Positions 39,402-50,895 of a stretch of DNA of 64,000 nt are shown here, piece by piece (position 1 is the first letter of the stretch; each line of letters starts with the position of its first letter). Origin of the DNA: Melanopsichium pennsylvanicum (Eukaryota > Basidiomycota > Ustilaginomycetes > Ustilaginales); NCBI GenBank assembly GCA_900208305.1, contig OAPG01000012.1:124001-188000 (forward strand), read 5' to 3'. The translations under genes were made by a program, and so were the position numbers. The notes under the pieces are model-generated. The model did not search any database, was not told the origin of the DNA, and saw nothing but the letters and a program-made list of their open reading frames with translations.

Positions 39402-41255
39402 CTAAAGCCCAAATCTCTCCACAAAAGCCTTGATCAATCCCATACCCTTTCTATGGGTCTCCATCGTCGTCGTTCGCACAATAATGACTGCATGAGCGTT
39501 CAATACGTCTTCGAAGTGTGCTAGATGTTTCTTGACCTGAGGAAGGAGCGACTTGTTGTTCAAATTTGAAGCGGTTCTAAGCTGGATTTGTGTGAGCGGA
39601 GTTTCGCTGGTGGGGATATGGTATGACTCTAAAGGACTAAGTGGAATCGTTTCGTCGTTGGACTTGACAATGTATCGATCGTTGTATTTGTTTTCAGATT
39701 CGATCGTGTTTTGTTCCGTAGCCGAAGATGTGCAAGACGTAGACTCGGTCGTCGATTGAGCAGATTCTTCGGCGACATAATCCTCTCCTACTTCACGAAG
39801 TGTTTCTTCCACCTCTGCTTCGACTTCAGCCAACAATCCACGTATTCTTGTCCTTTCCAGTTTCTCCTTTGTAGCCTTATCCAATTTGATCACCTTGTTT
39901 CCCTTTTTTCCATGCTTTGATGTTTTGATACTTTCTACTGCTTCGTCGTGATCGTTTGGCAAATGTCCGTTATCTAATCCCCACATTCGCTCAAATTCTT
40001 CCACCCTCTTGTTCGACACCCTCGAATCACTTGTGAGTTTATGCAAGACCAAACCCAGCATGATCGGTAATAACACCGGCAGAGCCACCCAAGCAACGTA
40101 GTTCAGGGGAAAAGTGAATGGAATACGTTGCGGGTTGAGGATCCACGGCAGGTTCTTTGGACTCAATTTGCCCGCTACTTGTTTCCACATTGGATTCATT
40201 TCGGGTTCGGGAACTTTCGCAGCATAAGAAGAGAGGAGCACCGCATGATCCGAGTCGCGAGTGAGGGTGAGGTGTAAAGGAGCGACAAAAGGATCATGAG
40301 GTGAAAACGAGGCGGTCCGATAGGGAACGGTCAAATCAGCCACTGCGTTGGCGTAAATATCTATGCGGGAGAAGAGACGAAGAGCGCGGTGGAAAGTAAA
40401 TCTTGGATCCGAGAGAGCTTCAATGAGGCACATTCCTCCTTCTTGGCTTTCCGCATGCGCATGCGCATGCGCATTGCTTGTGAGTGCGTCCGAAGACGAT
40501 GCCGGGGGAGAAGAATTTGACGGGGTGTTGTCGGATGTTGACGAAGGGGGAATCCAGCCGCGATCAGCGAGATAAAGCTGTTTCCCAGAGCGTCCGAGGG
40601 AGCGGGAGCCGACATATTTCGCCACCTTGCTAAAGGTGGAGCCAGTCTCTGTAATGCCCAGATGTGGTGTTGCGATGGTCGAGAGCGATGCTGGGGTGGG
40701 TCTGGATTGAAACGAAAGCTGCGTTCTCTTCTTCTTCGCAGCAGATGAGCTGTTCTGATCAGCCAGGAGCATGCTGAAGAAGCCATCAGAAAGCATCACC
40801 CCGGCGGCATACCTGACGATCAACCCACCCAAACTGTACCCTATCAAGCTCAATTTGACAACTCTAGCCTCACCATTACCCCTACTGGCTCCCGTATCCT
40901 CTTCTTCGCCTTCGTTGATTGCTTCCTCTTCTTGCTCGATCCTCTTCACCTCGGCATAGACATCCGTGACAAGGCGCTCGCCACACCAATCGATACCGTC
41001 GTACGTAAAGTCACCCGCATTCACCCCACTGTTCAACACGACCAACCTGATATCACCCCTCTTGCTGTTAGGATGACTGTCCGCATGGGTTGCAATGGTA
41101 TCTAATGATTCCGGTGGGACAAGAGTAGATGCGGAGGCGGGGGAGATAGTGCCACCGTGGTACTTGGCTAGCGTGGATGTGAGAAAAGAGGTGTTCTGAG
41201 GTGTTCCCCAAAGGCCGTGATGGATGACGACTAGGTGAACTTTTAAAGCTGGCAT
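39402..41255 (-). CDS. DUF676 serine esterase/lipase, Rog1-like
   Basis: Alpha/beta hydrolase of 617 residues, intronless. It begins with the DUF676 N-terminal motif VVIHHGLWGTPQN (oxyanion region), followed by FTYDGIDWCGERL, the nucleophile elbow GYSLGG with Ser141, then TIATPHLG. The catalytic His is probably in SDHAVLLS (about 325-335). Yeast Rog1 is a monoacylglycerol lipase, and this protein is the likely counterpart, but the precise substrate is not shown. A hydrophobic segment (VAWVALPVLLPIMLGLVL, about 390-410) suggests membrane attachment. Residues 245-270 include a small Ala-His repeat (NAHAHAHAES) encoded by a GCATGC repeat. The C-terminal 180 residues are polar with coiled-coil character. 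Confidence 0.85.
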   Translation of the reverse strand: MPALKVHLVVIHHGLWGTPQNTSFLTSTLAKYHGGTISPASASTLVPPESLDTIATHADSHPNSKRGDIRLVVLNSGVNAGDFTYDGIDWCGERLVTDVYAEVKRIEQEEEAINEGEEEDTGASRGNGEARVVKLSLIGYSLGGLIVRYAAGVMLSDGFFSMLLADQNSSSAAKKKRTQLSFQSRPTPASLSTIATPHLGITETGSTFSKVAKYVGSRSLGRSGKQLYLADRGWIPPSSTSDNTPSNSSPPASSSDALTSNAHAHAHAESQEGGMCLIEALSDPRFTFHRALRLFSRIDIYANAVADLTVPYRTASFSPHDPFVAPLHLTLTRDSDHAVLLSSYAAKVPEPEMNPMWKQVAGKLSPKNLPWILNPQRIPFTFPLNYVAWVALPVLLPIMLGLVLHKLTSDSRVSNKRVEEFERMWGLDNGHLPNDHDEAVESIKTSKHGKKGNKVIKLDKATKEKLERTRIRGLLAEVEAEVEETLREVGEDYVAEESAQSTTESTSCTSSATEQNTIESENKYNDRYIVKSNDETIPLSPLESYHIPTSETPLTQIQLRTASNLNNKSLLPQVKKHLAHFEDVLNAHAVIIVRTTTMETHRKGMGLIKAFVERFGL

Positions 41256-42053
41256 CGTGCCCCTTAGTATCGGTGTGGAACTCGATGGGGGAAGCAGAGA
41301 TGGAGAGAGAGAGGTCAGCGAGATTGAAGCTCACCAGGACGATGATGACAGGACAATGTTTTGGCAAGTTTTATGAGAGAACAGCGGTGTCGGGTGGCAC
41401 GAGGAGGGTCAAGTGGAGGAAAGCGGCGGTGTTATCACATCAAGCGTGGTTTTTCAGTGTCCTCCGCGGGAATTGGATCGGCAGCAACTCCCTAAACAGT
41501 TGATGCAGATCCGCTTTTGGTTGTGTGCTGACGCGCTGAGTCTTCACAGCGGCACACAGCCTCCCAATAGCTCATCACAAAGTTCAATCCTTAAATGGCG
41601 AGCTGAAAGATTGGGGCGACAAGCTCAGATGAGATCGACCTCGACTGAACCTCGATTTTGCCTGATGTGGCAACTGTGCGCTTGACAAGGCAAGCGAAAA
41701 GCATACCAGCGTCTGTAACGGTTCATGCTTTGTTTGGTCTGCTCGTACGGTGACGCAAGCGTGTATGCCGTACCGCAAGCTTAGTCCTGCCGCGAGTGTG
41801 ACAATAAGACAGATCCTAGCTGACATAAGAAAACGGTGAGAGATGGATGCAATTGCAGCCTTACGTTTATAGCAAACCGGATGATGATGTAGAAGTACAG
41901 AAAGATATTAGATATGCGATGACTAAGAAAGGATGCGATATGCGGTGCGACTGTCATTCGAGAAGGATAGTGAAAAGCGAGAGAAAATGGCGACTTGCGC
42001 TCAACCTTAGCGCGTATGTATAAAAACAAAAATTGTCAACCTGTTGGATCAAC
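41256..42053. other. Intergenic, promoter side of the lipase gene
   Basis: 798 bp without a supported gene. Confidence 0.45.
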
Positions 42054-43598
42054 TCAGAAGGTGGTCTCCTTGCCAAAGTTGCAAAGGTACGCTTCCCAAT
42101 GATCGAAGTAGTCCCTCCGCTTGTCACCGTTCCCATTCTGCTTCTTAGGGGCAATGCGTAAAGGCGCAAAGGGTTGCTCAGCCTTGATCTTGGGGCTGGG
42201 TCGCTGAGCTTCGACTGTTTTCCGAGCAGCTTGGGCCCGAGTAAAGTCGATGACGCAAGCAAGTGTTGCACTTGGCGGAAGGAAGATGGACGCCTTGCGA
42301 TGGGATTCGTTGTCCACTGCATCACGTGCGTGTCTAGACACTTCGCGACGGGATGGGGTTCTTGCAGCCGTGCGGGATGGAGCTCCGGGAGTGAGAGGCG
42401 AATGCTCCTCATCGGAACTTCCCAAACCTTGGCTGGACGCCGCCCGGGCTGGAGGATGAGAAAACGACAGAAGCCGCGACTGGTCAGGGTGTGGAGGTAG
42501 GCCGGACCTGGGCGAGAGCGAGTCATCGCATACGAGCTGTGGCTTAGGTTTGCGATCAACGTTGGAGAGGAACAGCATTCGAGCACCGGTGTAGTCGAGT
42601 TGATGGTCAACGATGGGCCAGAACCGTTGATGGTCAGGGGCCCTCTTAGCTTCACGTTCATCATAGAGCTCGACAGGGGCAAACGACGAGGCACCAGCAA
42701 ATCGAGACCAGCCAATTGGGGCGGTGCGTGTGGCCGAGAGGAGTCGAAGTTCAGGCAGCACATCGGTCTTGCCGGCGCTCACTTGAGTCAGCGGCGCATG
42801 CGTGGTGGCGCGAGATGAGGTCGAGCGAGGGCCTTTCCTTCTGGATCGAGAAGAAGCGAACGTGGGCGAAGAGGAAACTTGTGCCTGGTAGCTTTTTGCG
42901 AGTTGGCGGTCGCGTTGCTGGTTGCGGGCCATGCGCCACGAAGCAACGGAAGGAGCACGAACATCCAAGTGAGAGAGGCGGGTCGAGCCGAAAGCGCTGT
43001 TGGCTAGGGAAGGAAGACCGATAGATCGCTTTCGGCTAACTGTATTCTGCGCGAGGCGACTCTTCTTGCTGGGTTGGGGCAGCATGATGTCGCCTTCGGA
43101 AAGTACCCGCTTAAATGTTAGGCTCGGTCGAACCTGGTCGAAACGGTTTTCGAAGGTGTAACTCTTGCGTGAAGCATCATGAGTGTAGCTGCCGGCGCTC
43201 GAGTCGGAAGCTTCTGTCGTTGGAGTCTGCGATGCAGGAGCCGCGAAAGAAGACTCGCTCGCAGGTGGCGATGGAGACAGACACTCTTCGCGCTCGACTA
43301 ATAGACTGGACCTTGAGTCGTTTGAGGTGTCATGCTCGATAGGCCAGGAGAAACCCGTTGTGACAGCCAAAGATGAGGCCGCGGATGGTGTGGACAGCGA
43401 CTGCATGCGAGCACGCATTTGCTGGAAGGAAGCCGACTGAAAGGGTTCAAGTTGTGCCGAAAATCTCGGCGATGAGGTACAAGATTCAAGTGTACTTATG
43501 GACGAGGCGGAAAGAGAAGCTCCACTCGATCGAAGCGACATGGCGATCAAAGAGGAGCCACAAGAGCAGCGAAAGGAGCGAGCCTGATGACGAGCCAA
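42054..43598 (-). CDS. Unrecognised Ser/Arg-rich disordered protein
   Basis: 514 residues, intronless. I do not recognise it. Ser, Ala, Arg and Pro dominate and most of it should be disordered. Short basic clusters (KKSRLAQ, SRKRSIGL, SRRKGPRS) look like nuclear localisation signals. The most conserved-looking parts are FWPIVDHQLDYTGARMLFLSN (about 325-345), SIFLPPSATLACVIDFTRAQ (about 435-455) and the C-terminal RRDYFDHWEAYLCNFGKE. The FxPIVDHQLDY and YFDHWEAYLC blocks could be interaction motifs. The length, steady codon use and absence of stops support a real gene. Function unknown. Confidence 0.75.
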   Translation of the reverse strand: MARHQARSFRCSCGSSLIAMSLRSSGASLSASSISTLESCTSSPRFSAQLEPFQSASFQQMRARMQSLSTPSAASSLAVTTGFSWPIEHDTSNDSRSSLLVEREECLSPSPPASESSFAAPASQTPTTEASDSSAGSYTHDASRKSYTFENRFDQVRPSLTFKRVLSEGDIMLPQPSKKSRLAQNTVSRKRSIGLPSLANSAFGSTRLSHLDVRAPSVASWRMARNQQRDRQLAKSYQAQVSSSPTFASSRSRRKGPRSTSSRATTHAPLTQVSAGKTDVLPELRLLSATRTAPIGWSRFAGASSFAPVELYDEREAKRAPDHQRFWPIVDHQLDYTGARMLFLSNVDRKPKPQLVCDDSLSPRSGLPPHPDQSRLLSFSHPPARAASSQGLGSSDEEHSPLTPGAPSRTAARTPSRREVSRHARDAVDNESHRKASIFLPPSATLACVIDFTRAQAARKTVEAQRPSPKIKAEQPFAPLRIAPKKQNGNGDKRRDYFDHWEAYLCNFGKETTF

Positions 43599-43830
43599 AG
43601 TCGCTGAGACGGTACCAGCTTAGCTGTCCTGAGAGTCGTTTGTGTTGCTAGCTAGAACTTGAGAAGCTGCTGTGGCAAAGCATAGATCTCTGACCAGATC
43701 AGGAAGAATTTTGTGCTGTATCCCGTGGTAAAGGACGAAGCGGGATCGACGTCGTTCTAAAGCGGTGAGGTGTCTCTGTAGCGTGTAACTTATAGAAGAG
43801 GTGGAAGGCACTGGGCTGACGGAGTGGTTA

Positions 43831-43852
43831 GTGGTGGTGGTGGTGGTGGTGG
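43831..43852 (+). repeat. GGT/GTG trinucleotide repeat
   Basis: Seven GTG-type units followed by GCGATGGTG, in the upstream region of the disordered-protein gene. Confidence 0.8.
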
Positions 43853-45045
43853 CGATGGTGAGTCAAGAAGAGGACAGAAGACGAGGAGAAAAGGTGTTGT
43901 CGTCCAGGGCACGAGGAAAAGAGCTTTATTGGGATCCCAACAAGCGGGCTGACAGGTGGGGCTTGGTGAGAGCTTGCATCAAAAAAAGAAAAGGGTCGGA
44001 TGCGCGACGTCGAGTAGACCCGCAAAAGAAGGCTAGAAGTGAGCGCAGCTCTGTGCCGATCTGGATGTAGCGGTGGTGACACCTCAAAGAGGCTGAGAGG
44101 GCCTCTACCTAAGGCTGCAAAGAGAGAATAGAGTTAAGAGGCGCAAGGATCGAGCTGAAGAACAGGCGGGGGGGAGAGACACTACAATACAGCAGCTCGA
44201 TCTTGGAGAGCATCGTGATCCAGACAAAGGGACGAATAGGTCAAAGGCACAAGATGAGTCAAGAGCCTTAATTTTGGGTGGTCTGGTGTCATTGAAGCGC
44301 CTCGATTGTGGTGCATGCTCTCTACAACACGGTCCATCCGCGTCACCATCACCAACCTTAGGGTGAGTTTCCTGGGTGCGAGGTGCGACGTGGGATGCTG
44401 ATGGGATAGCGCACACGAGCTCGGTCATGCTTTGCCCTTGCTCACAAAAGTGATTGCGTTCCTGTTCTCAAACGATTCGTACTCAACAGCCGGAATGAAG
44501 TGGCCCCGAATGCTTTGCTCAACTTGGACGTACAAGGGAACCGAATCAAGCCGAACACGCTGCCATGCACAGCAAAACAATCACACAAAATGCAAAATTA
44601 TGCACAGGTACTGTAGAAGTAGAGGGGCTGGTCATCGTCATTCATCTGTGCAGGAGCACCAATCTGTATTCGATGGTCAAATCGCTTTTCAGCGTTTTGT
44701 CGTGATCGATGATGGAGGAGGAAGCCGCGACCGTGTCTGATGCCGAATTAGAAGCCATATTCTGGGTCGCGCCTCAAGATCACGCTTGCTTTTGACTTTG
44801 GCTTCGAGTGGATCACTACTGCACATCGAGTAACCAGTAAAAGCGCTGCTCGTGTGACTCGCTTTGACAGGGATTTTAAATTTCCGTATTAAAGCGAAGG
44901 GCGAGTGCGTTAAGTTAATTCTGTTGTTTACAGCAGCCTATCCTATCAGCTGAGGTGCATCAGATTCTGGTTGTGTCAGCTTGTAAGTTTTTGGAAACGA
45001 CTCGAAGCGTCATACTCAAACGACGCACTGTGGGCCCGAATCCAT

Positions 45046-45066
45046 AAAAAAAAAAAAAAAAAAAAA
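45046..45066 (+). repeat. Poly-A tract, 21 nt
   Basis: Uninterrupted A run in the gene-poor region. No retroposed gene could be recognised immediately 5' of it. Confidence 0.9.
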
Positions 45067-45711
45067 GCAGAGCAAGAATGCATCAGAGCCAAGCCAGCTT
45101 TGTTTCTCGCTATTATGACCTTTTTCGTGGCAATCGGCACATCCGCTCGTCTCGCTTAGCCTCGCGTGCATCCGAACCAGCAGCCATCGTGCGCCAAATG
45201 GCAGGGACAAAGCGGCGGTCCATGGCCATCGGTGATTTTTGTTTGGTTTTACCCTTTGTTGGAAATTCTGCGCTGGAGGGGCACAAGAGAGAGGTCATAA
45301 CGTCACATGTAATTTCAGAAAAGATCGTCTAACACACCCAGATGTTTCTCTGAATGACCACAACGCGACCGCATACACCCACACACACTCACATGTAACA
45401 GACGCTCGATCGGGAGCTCACCGAAGATGGAAACCTGGCCATCGGATGCCACCTGCGTAGAGCAGTCCGAACCTGGCCACCTTTCTTTGATGACCGTCTC
45501 TGTGGCGTATGCGCGCGATGACGGGACACTTTGCTGTGTCTTGTTCCGTAGCATGAGGAGTAGTCGCATTGAATTTTTCGAGAAGCATATCGCACGACAA
45601 GTGGCAGCTTGGGTTTCAAAGAAAGAGTAAAGATACACATGAAGTGCTTCATTTCGAGATTGACAACGACGCAAAGGTGAGCCTCGACTCAACACTTTGA
45701 GCCGGTTGACC

Positions 45712-45767
45712 TTGCAGCTGGGTGGTTGCAGCTGGGTGGTTGCAGCTGGGTGGTTGCAGCTGGGTTG
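45712..45767 (+). repeat. 14-bp tandem repeat, 4 units, each with CAGCTG
   Basis: Unit TTGCAGCTGGGTGG starts at 45712, 45726, 45740 and 45754. The last unit differs in its final bases. Each unit carries the palindrome CAGCTG, so four E-box-like sites are spaced exactly 14 bp apart. Confidence 0.9.
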
Positions 45768-48700
45768 TGAAGGGAATGGGAAAGAATGCACTTTTCCCAA
45801 AGATCAGAAAGCCCTATTTCTACCAATCGAATCAGAGCCTCAGATACGCTCGTGTGAAGTAGTAGACACTCAGTCTCTTTCGCCAACTTGTTTGGCTGAG
45901 CGAGAGATGATGACAAGTTGGCACGGTTCCGAACTCAACTCGGTCGCAGTGGTGATTATACTGAGGATGACAGCATCTGATGTTGACACCACTACGCAAG
46001 AGGCACGAATACGGCCAGTGTACAAGCTTGCTACGCGAGGCTTCTTCTTGGCTTGCATTTTTGAGATTGCCTTGCAAACATCGAAACGAACATGCTATAG
46101 CTCGCGACTTCTTTTTTGGATATGGGTCTCTCCCCATTCACGATTCGGAAGAGGCTGAGTCGTCACACGTTTGCACTGCGACGAATGCACTTTAGGTTGC
46201 ACCCGATGCGATGAGAAGTTTGTGGTTGAAGCGCGAATTTGCGCAAGCAAGGCTGACGAACGCAGACCAGATGGCATGGCTGGCGCGACAAGCCACAGTA
46301 CCCATCAGCCGGAAGGTTACGTTCAAGACTTTAGACTTTCACCGATCGACGTCTCCATTGCCCTGAACAAGGTTGGATTCTGCCCCGCGCGCGGTTGTGA
46401 GCTTTAAATTCGATCAAGAAAAGCAGACGAGGATCGAGAAAAATTGACATTTCTGGATGTTGCCCCAAAAAATGAACTGATTGAAGGAGCACGAGGAAGC
46501 AGCTGTTGACAGCGCCTACATACTGTGATTAGCGATCGTAGATTTCTTATCCAGCCTCACTTTTTTGCATCTCTTTCTCTCTGTCTCATGGCTTCCCGAA
46601 CTGGATCTGAACACTAAGCCTCGTTGATCTGGACTACTCGACCAGCGTAAGCGCTTGCATCCCGAGCAACAGGGAATTTGCAAACTTGTCAAAAACCCGA
46701 TCCAAACGAGCTGCATACGTTCCTCTCCCTTTCTCTCCCTTCTTTGTCCACCCGAGAGCTCGTCCGAGGATGACTCAACCATCCACGAGTCTCGGACAAT
46801 GAGTCTTGCTCACAGTACCGGTGAAGCTCAAACGCTGGCTGAACGATGCCATCACTGTTTCGAATCATCGTCTCGATCTTCGGTGTTGCTTAATAATGGT
46901 GATGCGAAGGTTCCGGCTGGAAGCAGTAATGTGGAGCCGAGCCTGTTGCCTGTGCGCATTCTTCCCTGTTTGAATATAAGACTAGACTCACAGCAAGGCG
47001 GGCAACCTAAAAACGAACCAGCTTGACAACCCTATGCGAAAATGTAAGACCTGACCTCCCTGCAGCCCCCACGTGGGCCAATTGAAAAGCTAAAGATCCA
47101 TACGCACGCTGCTCAATATGGACTCGACGAACCACAGCTTTGAGCAAGAGTGTGTGGTACAGATCGAAGGAAGGCTGTGATGGAATAGGGTGAGAGGCTA
47201 GGCAAGTGTTCAACCCAAAGACGGGGGCGTGTTTTCATCATGCACCTTCCGATCTGACGTGCATGTTTTGTACACCAAATTCATAGTATGATGTTAAGGT
47301 ATTTCTTCCATACCAGTTTGCGGTCGGAAAAAAAATATGTACTCAATCGTTTTTGAGAAGGTTCCCTTCGTCGGCGTTGTCAAGGATTGCACAGCGCAGA
47401 GCGGAGTTTGACCCCAAAGCGTGAGATTCTAGACCCAGCGCAACCCACGCTAGACGCACATCCTTGTCTTCTCTCTCTTTGATTCTGATAGACTGCTTCA
47501 GCTTCGTCTCAATAGAGTAAATCTGGCCAAACCGTATGAGACCAAAGTCGACTTCTTTCATGCTTTTTCAGCTTAAAAAGTTTACTGCACCTACAGTGGT
47601 TAACTGATCTATGATCATCTCTCTCAAACTGCGACACTCTCTTTTTTCTTGATTGTTGTTTGATTTAAAAGCAAGTTTGAGTCTCTGAGACAGATGAAGC
47701 GCCTTTTAAGCATGCACGACAGTAGTGTAATGTAGTTTTAATTTTACATTACTTTATTGTAGACTGTGTGGTTGGTTGCTTTTCTTGTTTCTAAGCCGAG
47801 AACAATGGCATCCGCGGCACCGCCTGCACCATGTTTTTTTCTTTTGTACTTTTGGGTAGCATTTGACATTTTTTTTCGGTCCGTCGTCGTATGTGTGTCT
47901 GGGTTGCAGATGATGCGACCCAGACGATGGTGATGATGGTGGTGGTGGTGGTTCGGAGTTCGGCATGAAATTACAAAAAGCATATCTGTAGAGTAAATCA
48001 CAGTACGTTGTTGTCAACGATTTCAGTTTCCGAACATCATAAATTGCCTTTGACTTCGACCCCTTCTCTCTATTTTGTTCTTCTTCTTCTTCTTCTTCGT
48101 CTCAATTCATGTCTGACAGCTTTATTTAGGTTAGACTTCTACATATTGATACAAAATTTAGCTAGAGATTACTACTTTGGTCTCGCCTTCCTTTCCGCAA
48201 ACAAGCAAGCGAAACTTTGAAACAATTGTTTTATTGATGAGGAGCATGTCATTCGAACAAAACAAATCATTCGAGATGAGCGCTCCAGCTTTAGAAGGGG
48301 GAAGGTTTCGAACCCAAGATTGAGACAAACCGACGGAGCAGAACCCCATCATTCATCCAAAAATGGTCCTGTGTTGTACAGAGAGAGATGATCTTGATGA
48401 CTTGAGTGGAGCATTTCGTCTTCCACTTGCATCTGCACAGCGTACACAACATCTCGATCCTGTCAGGATAAACTTCGTTCATACTTTTGTGACACCATCA
48501 CAATGACTATCATGGACATCTCGTACCCGAGCTACACCGCGTAATGAGAAGAAAACTGTCATCTGGCACCGCAATTACACTCAATCAATTTCCCCCAATA
48601 ATAAAAGGAAGAAAAAAAAGGAGACAACAAGCCTATACTACTGCAAATTAATTACTGTACAGTTACAGTTCTGTACGATGCGTACATCTCGACATCATCG

Positions 48701-49241
48701 ATGACGACGAAACTTTAAACACTTCATACCGTATTCTATCCCCCCACCCTCTCCTTTCCTTTCTCTTCTTCCTTTCCTCGACAATTGCCTGATTGAGAAT
48801 AGTACAGTAAATTTCAAGTGCGAATCCCCGGGATCGTCATCATTGACCCTTTTTTTTTTGTACCCTCCACGAAATCCAGGTTTTTCTTTTTCCCTATCAA
48901 GGTCGAGTTTCCGTGTCCTACTGCGCCTACAATGCTTTATATTCCCTTAAAATCGACAATCGTCATACCATATCTTGCTTGTATCTGGTTCATGCTAGAC
49001 AACGGCGATCTGATAAAACTTTAAACTGTACTCGCTCCATACATTGTGGTGGGAATCATTTTTCCTACTTTTCGGCGACTTGTTCCTCCGGCGTTCAAAG
49101 CATAATAAAAAGCGGTACACTGGCACCGAAGTTTATCATCCTCAAATCATCTCGTGTCAAACTTGGCAAACTAACAACTTTTGACAGTCACTTGTATGTT
49201 TGAGCCCGGCGACGACTTGGTTGAGCTCCTTTTTGGAGGCA

Positions 49242-50621
49242 TTAAAGCAAACCTTGTTGGCGAAGAAACTCGATTTCCGATGACGCCAACCACCTCTTAG
49301 GCTCAAGAATCTCCTCCTCCTCCTCTGCTGCAGTCCCTTCCTCACTACTTTTGCACAACAGTCCACTTCGCGGCACAACCTCACCCATAACTCTTCCCCT
49401 TCCACTGTTAGGTCCAACTGCATACCTCGATTTGACGAGTTTGAGCTGTTGATGCCCCACATCAACCGGTATGATGCCGATTTTGGCTCGAATACCTAGT
49501 GGATCGTTCTTTCTTGCCTGAACTCTTTCTGTTAAGAAGCACGTCGATGAAGAGGACTCGGACGAAGAGGCGGTACAGGCAACATCTACAACCAACAGCA
49601 AAGGCGTTTCGTCCAGTATTCGACCATACAAACGACGTTGTGTTCGGACATGAGAATAGTCTCTTGGATGCGAATCCCACCCTTGTTTTCGTAACTCTTG
49701 CTTTCGATGTTCGGATCTTTCCATCTTGGTACGATGTTGCTCCATCTCGGTTTTAGCTCTCATGAGAAACGTTGTGCTTATCATCATCAACTTTGTATTT
49801 GTCAAACCTTTTCGTCGCGCCAACAATTCTTTTGAGAAGCGCTTGGGACGATTCGAAACGACTTCTGAGCGAGGTCTTGCTTTTTTCTCCAAGTGAGCAA
49901 ATATCGAACTCTCTTGGTCACCATTGGAAGAGCGAACAGTAGCAGCACTTTGTACGTCAAGAGGAACCATGACCTTTCTCAAATACGTTCTGATGAATCT
50001 CGCGTTTGCATTCGATACTCTTCTCCTTCCTTTGGCTTTACCAAATTGTTTCACCAGCGCATCATCTTCCGCTGGCAACCATGGCGGTGGAGCTCTTCCC
50101 GTGAGATGGCTCACGCTTTTCACCGGTGCACCATTCATGCTGACTTCGCTTAACAAGAGCGCCGTGATGATTGGCGAAAATTGCTTCTTCCGCAGATGCT
50201 TCTCATGATATTTGAGCTCGTTCGAAGATGTTGATGGGATAGGGGAAAGGTCGGAGAGGATGTCACGGCGAAGCTTCCCACTACGAGCGTACGCGAGGGA
50301 GAGTGCTCGATGGACTGAGTGTTCCCAGCCAAAGTTGGCGTCTGCCAGATGGCGACGATGGGTTCTTGCACGGAGGATGCGTTTGATGGAGGTAGGTAGA
50401 GGCCATAATGAAGATTTTCTCGGAGATGGTAGCGGAGTTGAAAGGAGCGGTTCAAGGTTCTTGCGTGCAAGAAAACGGTGGGACGAGTAGATGATGGGGT
50501 CATCAAGTGTTAATGAAAGCAAACGGGCTTGAGTGAGGATCGTTCGGTAGAGGTGCTTGAGACCTTCTTCAGAAGCTTGCGCTACCAGGGATGTAGATGA
50601 GGTAGAGGTTGATGCTAACAT
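49242..50621 (-). CDS. LYR-motif (Complex1_LYR-like) protein with long C-terminal extension
   Basis: The N-terminal part has GLKHLYRTILTQARLL (about residues 20-35), the LYR motif of small mitochondrial proteins that bind acyl carrier protein and assist Fe-S or respiratory-complex assembly. The remaining 400 residues are basic and not assignable (RRRVSNANARFIRTYLRKV, YSHVRTQRRLYGRILDE, a C-terminal Glu run then WLASSEIEFLRQQGLL). With the start at 50621 the protein has 460 residues and LYR lies near the N-terminus as in the family. An in-frame ATG at 50726 would add a hydrophobic/Ser-rich 35 residues that could be a targeting sequence, and one at 50855 looks unlikely. Divergent from PKR1. Confidence 0.72.
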   Translation of the reverse strand: MLASTSTSSTSLVAQASEEGLKHLYRTILTQARLLSLTLDDPIIYSSHRFLARKNLEPLLSTPLPSPRKSSLWPLPTSIKRILRARTHRRHLADANFGWEHSVHRALSLAYARSGKLRRDILSDLSPIPSTSSNELKYHEKHLRKKQFSPIITALLLSEVSMNGAPVKSVSHLTGRAPPPWLPAEDDALVKQFGKAKGRRRVSNANARFIRTYLRKVMVPLDVQSAATVRSSNGDQESSIFAHLEKKARPRSEVVSNRPKRFSKELLARRKGLTNTKLMMISTTFLMRAKTEMEQHRTKMERSEHRKQELRKQGWDSHPRDYSHVRTQRRLYGRILDETPLLLVVDVACTASSSESSSSTCFLTERVQARKNDPLGIRAKIGIIPVDVGHQQLKLVKSRYAVGPNSGRGRVMGEVVPRSGLLCKSSEEGTAAEEEEEILEPKRWLASSEIEFLRQQGLL

Positions 50622-50895
50622 GATTTTTGATGTCCCATGAGCCACCAGATGTGGTAGTTTATGGGATAGTGTGTGACTGACCGACGAGGAAGAGAGGAAG
50701 AAAGTCAACGTAGGAACAAAAGACATTATTGCTGGACCCTGAATTTTTGGGCGATTCTGGGCCGACTTCCGAAAATCGCTCTCAAGAAGAACGAGAAACG
50801 CACACGCACATGCCACGCAACACCTCCTCGCCCTTTTGTCACTTAACAACTTCACATCTCGTACTTTGACAAAAGCAACGACGCCTTAGCACACC
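50622..50895. promoter_or_regulatory. Short divergent promoter between the LYR gene and PKR1
   Basis: About 274 bp (or 169 bp if the LYR gene starts at 50726) separate the two start codons. No specific element recognised. Confidence 0.4.

Larger units (their letters stand above)
43599..49241. other. 5.6 kb gene-poor region
   Basis: The longest gap in the window. All frames above 60 codons were inspected: none shows a domain, splice-joined family motif or convincing composition. It holds only simple repeats: GGT units (43831-43852), A21 (45046-45066), four 14-bp units with CAGCTG (45712-45767), a GGT/GAT-type tract (47927-47950) and a CTT tract (48084-48103). AT-rich TACAGTA-type motifs are scattered near 47720, 48650 and 48803. 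A non-coding RNA or fast-evolving small genes cannot be excluded from sequence alone. Confidence 0.5.

Noticed and set aside
43801..44070. Frame with a run of valines from the GTG repeat
   Set aside because: The valine run is the translation of a trinucleotide repeat. The rest has no features.
46655..47026. 123-codon Ser-rich plus-strand frame in the gene desert
   Set aside because: No domain, no signal peptide and no conserved block. One frame of this size is expected by chance in 5.6 kb.
48290..48360. Possible tRNA on the minus strand (perfect B-box-like GGTTCGAAACC near 48306)
   Set aside because: The T stem does not pair, there is no A box and no acceptor stem, so no cloverleaf can be drawn.
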